From Zizania palustris (taxonomy: Eukaryota > Streptophyta > Magnoliopsida > Poales > Poaceae): a stretch of DNA of 64,000 nucleotides. Made by a program: the position numbers and the translations under genes. Positions 56,500 through 64,000 of the stretch are shown here, in pieces (position 1 is the first letter of the stretch; the number at the start of each line of letters is the position of its first letter). The notes below the pieces were generated by a model. It was not told the origin of the DNA. It saw nothing but the letters and a program-made list of their open reading frames with translations, and searched no databases. The stretch covers positions 43,027,712-43,091,711 of the forward strand of contig JAAALK010000286.1 of the NCBI GenBank assembly GCA_019279435.1, in the 5' to 3' direction.

Positions 56500-56504
56500 C
56501 GAAG
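56500..56504. repeat. Right target site duplication (CGAAG) of the Gypsy element
   Basis: Exact copy of 11943-11947. Confidence 0.9.
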
Positions 56505-56516
56505 CCCCTTGCCCCT

Positions 56517-56638
56517 ATGCCAGATGTTAATTTGCTATCAGCATTGGACAACCTACAATCTTTCTTTAAGATTTTTGTTGATCGCTACGGTGTTTTGAAG
56601 TTTAACAATGTGGCAAAAAATTCAGATTTCATAAACAG
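56517..56638 (+). CDS. Candidate first coding exon of the split transcription unit
   Basis: From ATG at 56517 the sequence reads MPDVNLLSALDNLQSFFKIF, then VDRYGVLKFNNVAKNSDFIN, and ends in AACAG|GTAATT, a good splice donor at 56639. It has normal codon-like composition and no stop. I do not recognise the family. It lies 13 bases beyond the Gypsy target site, so the element sits in or next to its leader. No second exon was found before CACTA-I at 57313; it may lie outside the window or be lost. It could also be a captured fragment. Confidence is low because one 122-base exon is little evidence. Confidence 0.35.
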
Positions 56639-56827
56639 GTAATTCCTACGACCTCTATTGATTCTTGCATTTATTGCTGATATTTGTGTTTATGTATGTT
56701 TGTTCATCAACAAAGGTGAAAAAATGATTACACAAAGATTTTTAAAAAAAATATAAGATTTAAAAGTTAAAATTTTATAACTTGGGATTTAAAAGGTTAG
56801 AAATTGGTATTTCAAAAAGAAATATTG
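56639..56827 (+). other. Candidate intron sequence
   Basis: AT-rich stretch after the donor at 56639, with no ORF or repeat recognised. Confidence 0.3.
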
Positions 56828-57165
56828 GGGTGTTTAGTTCCTTTAATCTAACGTTTAGTCCTTTCATATCAGATGTTTAAGTATTAATTAGAAGTATTAA
56901 ATCTAGGTTAATTATAAAACTAAGTACATAAATAAGGGCTAATTCGTGAGACGGATCTATTAAACTAAATTAATCTATCATTAGCACATGTTTATTGTAG
57001 CATCATATTGTCAAATCATAAACTAATTAGGTTTAATAGATTCGTCTCATGAATTAACTCTCATTTATGTATTTAATTTTATTATTAATCTATGTTTAAT
57101 ACTTCTAATTAGCACCCAAACATCAGATGACGGAACTAAACTTTGGGCTAAAAAACAAACACCCC
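56828..57165. mobile_element. Palindromic grass MITE (338 bp)
   Basis: Ends GGGGTGTTTAGTTCC and CAAACACCCC are inverted. The body is an almost complete palindrome: TATTAATTAGAAGTATTAAA at the left pairs with TTTAATACTTCTAATTAG at the right, and GTGAGACGGATCTATTAAAC with GTTTAATAGATTCGTCTCAT. This body is common in grass genomes. The target duplication is unclear (flanks ATATT and ATAAT). Confidence 0.75.
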
Positions 57166-57312
57166 ATAATATTATCAAATATTTTGAGATTTAAAAAACA
57201 AGAGTACTTTTTAAGAGAGTTAAAAATGAAGAGTCTGAGTGGACATGCTCTATACCCATGAACCAAACACACGGATTTGCCCCCAAATCATAGCCAAAGG
57301 GACGACACTCTT

Positions 57313-58617
57313 CACTACGGGAAAGAAGAAATTCGCCATGTGCCAAAAACACTTGGTAAATCTCACAAAACACTCAGCGAACAGTTCGTCGAGTGTTGCA
57401 CTCGGTGAACCACACTCGGCACACAACTTCTCGACTAACGCGGGTTCGCCGAGGGTTTTTTATCGGGCACTCAGCAAACCCTTCGCCGAGTGCCACACAA
57501 AACACTCGGCAAACAAAATCAACTGGATGGGGGAAGAATGGCCATGATAGGGGGTTTGCCGAGTGTCAAAATATGGCACTCGGCAAACTTAAAAATAGAA
57601 AAAAAAACAGGGCGCACACACCTGCGCCATTCCGTCGAACGGTTGGTGGGTGTGGCGGGGCGACGGCGAGGCGGGGTGCGCCGCATGACACCAGGGCGGG
57701 GCGACGGCGCGTGGCGTGGCTCTGGGGGCGGGTAGGGTGACGGCAAAGCGGGGTGCGCCGCACGGCGCCAGGGCGGGGTGACGGCGGGGCGACGGCACGC
57801 GGTGCGGCTCCGGGGGCGAGGCGGCGCGCGGTGACAACGGGGTCCCACGCGGCGTAGTGGGGTGGGGTGCGCCGCATTGCGCCGGGGTGGGGCGACAGTG
57901 AGGCAGGGCAGGACATGCGGTGCCGGGGGCGGGGCGCGGCGACGGCAGCGATGACGGCGCGGCGACGGCGACAACGACGGCGTGGCGACGGCGGCGACGA
58001 CGACGCGGGTGACGACGCCAGTGGCTTTGGAGGCAGGGAGGAGGGAAGAAGAAGGAGGAGGGCGTGGCGACGACGCCGGTGGCTTGGGAGGCAGGGAGGG
58101 GGAGGAGGGAGGGTTGGTGGGGAGTATTTAAAAAAGATGTGAAAAATTAAAAAAAATGACGTCAAGTTTGAAATTTTGCGAGAAGTGGAGTGCGCGAAAA
58201 AAAATTTGGTGTTTGGAGAGTGTTGCACTCGGCAAACACCAAATCTTTGCCGAGTGCCTCAAATTTGGCACTTGGCAAAGAATTTTTTATTTTTAAAACT
58301 TTATTTAATTTGTTTTATAATCTTTTCCTTGATAGAAATTATGAAGCTATAGTGCATAAGGACTAAAAATAAACTCAAAAACATAAATATAATTTTTTTG
58401 AATAATTTAGTTTATTATTTTATGCACTTTTAGTTCAACTTTGACATGTTTTAATTTAAATTCTAGAAATATGATTAAAGAATTAAAAATAGCAAACTGA
58501 ACTAAACAAATATGAAATTTTTACATGACGTCGTATTTTGAATTTAAAAAAATCAAGTTCAAACAAATATTTAATCATTAATTTGCTTTCAAATCTATCT
58601 CATTTCTTCTCTAAACT
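57313..58617. mobile_element. CACTA-I: left end of a CACTA transposon
   Basis: Starts CACTACGGGAAAGAAG. The subterminal motif TTTGCCGAGTGCC or its complement CACTCGGCAAA recurs in both orientations at about 57385, 57399, 57413, 57445, 57468, 57482, 57503, 57554, 57577, 58225, 58246 and 58268. That motif marks a widespread grass CACTA family. Between them (57610-58130) is a G-rich stretch with recurring GCGGGGTGCGCCGCA (57671, 57748 and a variant near 57862). No transposase seen. It is interrupted at 58618 by CACTA-II and its right end is outside the window or lost. Confidence 0.75.
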
Positions 58618-58635
58618 CACTACAACAAAACAGAA

Positions 58636-58881
58636 CATTTCCGTCGGCCAAGTTAACTTCCGTCGGCTTTTGGGCAAGCCGACGGAAGTTAAATAACTTC
58701 CGTCGGCCTCCACAAGCCGCCGGAAGTTAACTTAACTTCCGTCGGCTTCTGACAGTGGCCGACGGAAGTTATCGGGGGTTTTTCCGCGGCCGCCCGGATC
58801 CCCCTAACTTCCGTCGGCCAGAATTAAAGCCGACGGAAGTTAGCTAACTTCCGTCGGCTTTAATGCTGGCCGACGGAAGTT
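58636..58881. repeat. Subterminal 13-bp repeat array of CACTA-II
   Basis: AACTTCCGTCGGC and its complement alternate: 58655-58667 (+), 58678-58690 (-), 58695-58707 (+), 58716-58728 (-, one mismatch), 58734-58746 (+), 58758-58770 (-), 58806-58818 (+), 58829-58841 (-), 58846-58858 (+), 58869-58881 (-), with a partial copy at 58638. By analogy with En/Spm these are binding sites for the TNPA-like accessory protein. Each +/- pair is a small hairpin. Confidence 0.85.
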
Positions 58882-58957
58882 ATGGGGCTTTTCACCCAAT
58901 CGCGCGCGCGTACAGGGAGCCCTAACTCCCTGTACACGCGCGCACTCCCGCCCGTTC

Positions 58958-59420
58958 CCCGCCGCCGCCGCTTCGCCGCCTCGGCCGCCGCCCGCCCGCC
59001 GCCGCCGCTTCGCCGCCCGGCCGCCCTCGCCCGCCCGGCCGCCCGCCCGGCCGGCCGCCGTCCGCCCGGCCGCCGCCTCGGCCACCGCCCGCCCGCCGCC
59101 GCCGCTTCGCCGCCCGGCCGCCCTCGCCCGCCCGGCCACCCGCCCGGCCGGCCGCCGTCCGCCCGGCCGCCGCCTCGGCCGCCGCCCGCCCGCCGCCGCC
59201 GCTTCGCCGCCCGGCCGCCCTCGCCCGCCCGGCCACCCGCCCGGCCGGCCGCCGTCCGCCCGGCCGCCGCCTCGGCCGCCGCCCGCCCGCCGCCGCCGCT
59301 TCGCCGCCCGGCCGCCCTCGCCCGCCCGGCCGGCCGCCGTCCGCCCGGCCGCCGCCTCGGCCGCCCGCCCGCCCGCCCGCCCGCCCGCCCGGCCGCCCGG
59401 CCGCCGCCTCGGCCGCACGC
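58958..59420. repeat. 97-bp GC-rich tandem repeat in CACTA-II
   Basis: The landmark GCTTCGCCGCCCGGCCGCCC recurs at 59007, 59104, 59201 and 59298, an exact 97-bp period, with partial units at both ends. As 97 is not a multiple of three and the unit has no stop in most frames, all frames stay open. This yields long low-complexity ORFs on both strands that are not evidence of genes. Confidence 0.85.
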
Positions 59421-60452
59421 CGGCCTCCGCTGCCAGGGGCTCCACCGCGTCTCTGCCGCCCACCCCCTCGCCCGCCCACCCACCTCTGCTGCACGGGACT
59501 CTACCGCTGCTTCCATTGCCAGGGCCTCCGCTTCCACTGAAACAGGTAAACCCCCTCTCTATCTCCCACAGATTTTTTGATTAGATTGATTCCACAAAAA
59601 TCAATGGATGGTAGGTTAGGGCACCAGATTAGGCTTCTAAAAGCACCATAATGTTGATTTATAGTCTCGCCTGGTGGAGTTGGGCGCTCGCCTGGCCATT
59701 CAATCTGTGTGTCTGAAATTTGAAGTCTGAAAATATATATGCAGTAAAAATCTTTTTTTATTGGATGTGGTCGGATAAGGAATAGTGTTGTCATTTAGAA
59801 TAATTTTTAGGAATTCTGAATTTGCATGATCAGATGTGTGAATTTTCAGGATCCACCGCCGCCCCCAATTCGGCCATCGCCATCCGTCGCGTGGTGCCAC
59901 TGTGATCACCGCCGGCCTCCGGACACCATCACCCACCACTCGTCGCCGCCCGACGATTAAGTAATTTTTTTCGGCTTTAATTTTTTTCGCTTTTTATTTG
60001 TGCATGATATGATATTGTTAGTATAGTTGAAAGTTAACTTATTTCTAAATTTTGTCGTTGTACTGGATTGCAATATATTGAAATGTGGAATGATAGTAGT
60101 ATGCATCTTGCTTTATAAAGGTTTCTTAGATGTTTTTTAATATGACTTGCTTCTTGGTATTTTTTGCTACATATATGAATTTTGTCATGTATTAATATTG
60201 AGATTTTATGTATGTTTCACGCTTTTAAATATGTTTCATATGTGATGTTTTGTTTTAATATGCAATATATGTTGTGATATTATGTATATATGATTCTAAT
60301 TATATTATTCTATTAATTTATAGTTTTTTTATGATTTCATTGGGTGATTAGTATTATATCTATATACTTTCTTATATATTTTTCTTTTCGTATGCAATTT
60401 TTTATTTGACAACAACGTAGATAGTGTAACGAAACCTATGCGTCACCCGTTT

Positions 60453-60501
60453 CGGACCAACATGTCTCACACGTGTCATGCGTGTGAGATGTGTAGGTCC
60501 G
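60453..60501. repeat. Small inverted repeat upstream of TNP2
   Basis: CGGACCAACATGTCTCACAC (60453 on) pairs with GTGTGAGATGTGTAGGTCCG (to 60501), with a few mismatches and a seven-base loop. Confidence 0.8.
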
Positions 60502-60527
60502 GAATTGTCCCTTTTTGGACAGCCTCG

Positions 60528-60710
60528 GAGTGGGCGACAGAGCGTGGTTTTATGATGAGTCATGAGTCCGAATGGGATTTCAGTAACATAACCTTGTTGT
60601 TCTCCATTGCACCACTATCAGGCGTGCAATTGGAGAACAGCGGGGTTATGCTGCTGAAATTTCGGTCGGACTCATGGCTCGTCATAAATACCACGTTTTG
60701 TCGGTCACTC
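60528..60710. repeat. Long hairpin (about 90-bp arms) upstream of TNP2
   Basis: The left arm contains GCGTGGTTTTATGATGAGTC, CATGAGTCCGAATGGGATTT and TTGTTCTCCATTGCACC. The right arm contains their imperfect complements GGTGCAATTGGAGAAC (as GCGTGCAATTGGAGAAC), AAATTTCGGTCGGACTCATG and GCTCGTCATAAATACCACG. The loop is about ten bases. It would fold into a stable, miRNA-precursor-like stem if transcribed. Confidence 0.8.
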
Positions 60711-60963
60711 TTGGGTGGGTTTAGGACCTATCTTTTCCTATAGACCATGGTTGTCACGGCATCGCCTGCGCCGACTAGGCGTCCAGGCGGTCACCGCCGG
60801 ACGCCATGGTGAATCGCGTCGCCGGTGGGCTCTGCTTCCCCTTGCATCGTCGGCCGCCCGGCCGCCTCTACTTCCCCTCCGTTGTCCGGAGGCGGAGGCG
60901 GGGGGTGGTCAGGGTGTGTGTTTGTTGCGAGCCCTTTGATTGAATGAATGTTTTGCATATAGA

Positions 60964-63900
60964 ATGGCTGAGGACGACCGACGGTGGATGTATAGTGGTT
61001 GGATGAAAAGTGGAGCTCACACGAGGGAGTGGGTAATCAACGCTGAGAAATTTGTTGATCGTGCATTCGCTTTGACAACAAACACTAGCGCGGCGAGGTG
61101 CCCATGCATGAAGTGCAGAAATTCTCGTTGGCAAGACAAGAGGACGTTGTCATTGCATATTTGCAAATATGGTTTCGTGCCAGGTTATGAAGTTTGGTCT
61201 TTTCACGGCGAGACAGGCCTTGAAAAAACGGTATTAGTAGTGGAAGAAGAAGATGATAGCGTTGCTGACGATAGGATGGATGAGATGGTTGATGCTATAC
61301 GACCGGAGTTTGAATCAAACCCCGAGGATCCTCTAACACCGGAGGTTCAAAAGTTTTTCGACATCCTTCGAGCTTCAGAAGAGCCATTGCATGAGCACAC
61401 CACCGTAAGCGTTCTCGCTTTCGTGACTCGTATTATGGCTATTAAGTCAAAGTTTGCATTTTCAAACAATTGTTATAAGGAGCTCTTGAATCTGATCAGC
61501 GATATCCTTCCTAAGAACCATAAGGTGCCGAAAGACATGTATCAGTCAAAGAAAATGCTTTCTGCTCTCGGTATGGAGTATGAGAAGATTGATGTGTGCC
61601 GAGATAATTGTATGTTGTTCTGGAAAGAACATAGTAATGAGGTGAAATGCTTAAAATGTGGTAAACCGAGATTCGTAGAGGTCGTAAATGAAGACGGAGA
61701 GAAGGTGACGACAGAGGTTGCTCATAAGCAACTTCGTTACATGCCTCTTACACCTCGGGTGAAACGATTGTTTCTATCAAAGAAAACCGCTAGACATATG
61801 CGATGGCATAAAGAAGGTGTACGTGAGAATAATGAAGTAATGGTGCACCCATCTGATGGTGCGGCATGGAAGGCTCTAGATGATTTTGATGCAGACTTTG
61901 CTAGTGATGCAAGGAATGTTCGCATCGGGTTGGCAACTGATGGATTCACCCCTTTCAATGTAACGGCATCGTCGTACTCTTGTTGGCCCGTGTTTGCTAT
62001 TCCATACAACCTTCCACCTTCATTTTGTATGAAATATGAATTTATGTTCCTGTGTCTCATTATACCCGGTCCAGATCATCCTGGAACACGACTAAACGTG
62101 ATGTTGAAGCCCTTAATTGAAGAGTTGAAACAATTGTGGAAAGGAGTTGAAGCATATGACTATGACCAGAAACAAAAATTCAATCTTCGAGTTGCGTATC
62201 TGTGGTCGGTTCACGATTTTCCGGCATACGGTATTTTTTCTGGTTGGAGTTGTCATGGAAGGTTGACATGCCCGATATGTGCAAAGGACACAGATTGTTT
62301 CCGTCTGAACTTCGGGGGAAAGATTTGTTACTTTGATTGCCATAGATGCTTTTTGCCCATGAATCACCCATTTAGGTTACAGAGGAACAATTTCAAGAAG
62401 GACAGCATTGTTGTAAAGGGACCACCAAGGCGTTTAAATGGTACAGAAATCGCTGATATGCTGAATGAGTTGGTCCTTAATGAAAATGAGGATGGATTTG
62501 TAGGATTCGGAACCGAACATAATTGGACTCACATATGTGGTTTATGGGAACTGCCGTACGTCAAATCACTAATTCTGATGCACAACATTGACGTTATGCA
62601 TCAGGAACGTAATGTTGGTGAAAGCATTATAAGTACATGTATGGATTTTACTGACAGGACAAAAGATAATGTAAAGGCGAGAAGAGATTTAGCTGAGATT
62701 TGTAATCGACCAACCCTTGAGTTGACGAATAGTGGTGGCAAGCCACGTGCCCCATTTTGTTTAAAACCTAAAGAAAAAAAACAAGTAATGAGGTGGTTGA
62801 AAAATTTGAAATTCCCAGATGGTTACGCCGCAGGATTTAGAAGAGCTGTGAACTTGAAGACAGGGAAATTAAATGGATTGAAAAGTCACGATTACCACAT
62901 AATAATGGAAAGACTCCTTCCTGTAATGTTTCGTGGGTACCTGAATGATGATGTGTGGAAGGCGTTAGCTGAGCTGAGCCATTTTTATAGACAACTTTGT
63001 GCGAAAGAAATTAAGAAAGATATGATGGAGATGCTAGAGAAAGAGATCCCGGTACTTTTATGTAAACTGGAAAAAATATTCCCTCCAGGGTTCTTCAATC
63101 CAATGCAACATTTACTGGTTCATCTGCCATATGAAGCTAAGGTAGGTGGCCCTGTGCAATATAGGTGGATGTATCATATTGAAAGGTCCCTAAAGAAGCT
63201 TAGAGCGATGGTTGGTAATAAGGCCAGAGTTGAAGGTTGCATCGCAGAAGAATTTAAATTGAAAGAGATAGCATACTTCACTAGTGTATACTTCGCTGAG
63301 CATCACAATGTCAACACACCTGCTACACGGTACCATATGGATGAAGACCATCCTTGTAGTGATCTCCAAATATTTGGGTGGAAGGGCATAACTGTTGGTG
63401 TTTCCACGACATATTATGTAACTCAGGAAGAACGAACAAATGCCTTGCTCTACATGTACTCAAATATGGAAGAGATGGAACAATATTTCGCGTAAGTGAT
63501 TCGTTTTAGTTTTATATTTTACCTCCAAATTTTATACCCGTTTGTTTACCTATTCGTTACATTGACAGTATGTTTGATTCGAAATACTTGCCATCTGGTC
63601 GTCAACCAACGGAGAAGCAATTAGATAAATTGCGTCGAGAAGGAGTAAATGGCGGGCCTAGTTTTCTCACTTGGTTCAGAGAACATGTAAATCCTTACCT
63701 TTTCTGACACGTATTATTTTACTCTACTGGGTTAATTATCTTATAATCTCTTATGATTTGCAGTGCGTGCTCGCTGACAATGTACATATAGACTTGCGAC
63801 AGCTCTCTTACGGGAGTATTAGTGCCAAAAGTTACGGTCGCTACGATGTTAATGGTTTCCGCTTCCGTTCAACTATATTTGAAGCATATCGACCTCTAGC

Positions 63901-64000
63901 GGCAACAACTAATACTGGTGTTGTTACAAGGGTCGTTAATGGACAAGGACACGAAACTATGTATTATGGAATCATCAACAATATAATCGAGTACAAATTT
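60964..64000 (+). CDS. TNP2-type CACTA transposase, 3' end beyond the window
   Basis: Exons 60964-63491, 63569-63686 and 63764 to the window end, with GT-AG junctions and compatible phases. The start follows an acceptor at 60962; MAEDDRRWMYSGWMKSGAHT begins the transposase-associated domain (residues 1-80, with the Cys cluster CPCMKC). Transposase_21 follows, about 320-560: GLATDGFTPFNVTASSYSCW, IIPGPDHPGTRLNVMLKPLI, HDFPAYGIFSGWSCHGRLTC and MHQERNVGESI. DUF4218 lies about 700-790 (LVHLPYEAKVGGPVQYRWMY, IERSLKKLRAMVGNKARVEG), and DUF4216 begins in exon 3 (DVNGFRFRST, TNTGVVTRV). No stop or frameshift anywhere. It cuts and joins the CACTA ends in the nucleus. The partner TNPA gene should lie to the right. 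Confidence 0.9.

Larger units (their letters stand above)
59421..60963 (+). other. Candidate non-coding 5' exons and introns of the CACTA-II transposase gene
   Basis: A donor ACAG|GTAAAC at 59546 ends a GC-rich leader. An acceptor TTTTCAG at 59849 and a donor at 59961 bound a possible exon 59850-59960. The acceptor CATATAG (60962) directly precedes the start codon at 60964. The intervening AT-rich DNA (59961-60430) looks intronic. Two inverted repeats lie at 60453-60501 and 60528-60710. Confidence 0.45.
58618..64000 (+). mobile_element. CACTA-II: autonomous-looking CACTA transposon, left part
   Basis: Starts CACTACAACAAAAC; the three bases before it are ACT (58615-58617), the candidate target duplication. 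It has a dense subterminal repeat array, a GC-rich tandem repeat, a multi-exon 5' region, two inverted repeats and a TNP2-type transposase gene on the plus strand. The right end lies outside the window. Confidence 0.85.

Noticed and set aside
56828..57165. Candidate miRNA precursor from the long palindrome
   Set aside because: The termini and body match a common grass MITE type, which explains the palindrome without a specific small RNA gene.
57519..58228. Minus-strand ORFs of up to 220 codons and a plus-strand ORF in CACTA-I
   Set aside because: Compositional ORFs in a G-rich stretch with recurring units; no motif and no splice structure.
58840..59580. Four overlapping ORFs of 190-232 codons, one plus and three minus
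   Set aside because: All are translations of the 97-bp GC-rich tandem repeat; only Gly/Arg/Ala/Pro low complexity, no domain, and every frame is open because of the repeat period.
1..64000. CRISPR arrays, operons, riboswitches, bacterial or viral defence systems
   Set aside because: No direct-repeat/spacer arrays or prokaryotic gene organisation; all large structure is explained by plant transposable elements and one spliced gene.

Overview
The window looks like a plant nuclear genome, most likely a panicoid grass (sorghum, sugarcane, Miscanthus or maize type). The grounds are one spliced plant-specific gene, Tourist-like MITEs, CACTA transposons with the TTTGCCGAGTG subterminal motif, Sirevirus-like Copia elements with GGGGGAGA motifs, and a Reina-like Ty3/Gypsy element. 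No bacterial or organellar features, rRNA, tRNA or CRISPR were seen. The species is an inference.

Layout. 1-3705: 3' part of a Tat-like Ty3/Gypsy element, with an antisense plant-mobile-domain (PMD) relic and a complete 3' LTR (2635-3705). 3706-5217: intergenic. 5473-8982: the only clearly intact host gene, a six-exon DUF789 gene of 423 codons, with a MITE in intron 1. 8983-11589: intergenic, with a second MITE. 11590-11947 and 56500-56638: two halves of a probable transcription unit split by the nest.

11948-56499 is a Ty3/Gypsy element on the minus strand, only about 5.4 kb without its guests. Its outer target duplication (CGAAG) is 44.5 kb apart. It carries related Sirevirus-like Copia elements: A (14990-25755, minus, duplication CAGTC) in the RT; B (25873-36062 plus 47700-49233, minus) between RT and protease; D (50683-55733, minus, duplication ACCTC) in gag. 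A fourth copy, C (36059-47699, plus strand), sits inside B. C in turn holds a truncated TGTAACACCCC-type LTR (37653-39333), a 496-bp solo LTR (40352-40847) and a 3.28-kb solo LTR (42785-46065). B holds another fragment of that large-LTR type (26420-28923). Every retroelement ORF is broken somewhere, so none looks autonomous.

B and C lie head to head. A deletion with GTGA microhomology removed B's leader and LTR start together with most of C's left LTR. The two gag regions therefore form an inverted repeat with arms of about 1.4 kb and a spacer of about 165 bp. Read-through would give long hairpin RNA, the arrangement known for family-silencing loci such as maize Mu killer. This is the most interesting structural prediction here.

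56500-64000: the second half of the split unit, a palindromic MITE, then CACTA-I (from 57313), interrupted at 58618 by CACTA-II. CACTA-II has an alternating 13-bp subterminal array, a 97-bp GC-rich tandem repeat, two inverted repeats upstream of its transposase, and an open TNP2-type gene (Transpos_assoc, Transposase_21, DUF4218, DUF4216) that runs off the window. It is the best candidate for a live element.
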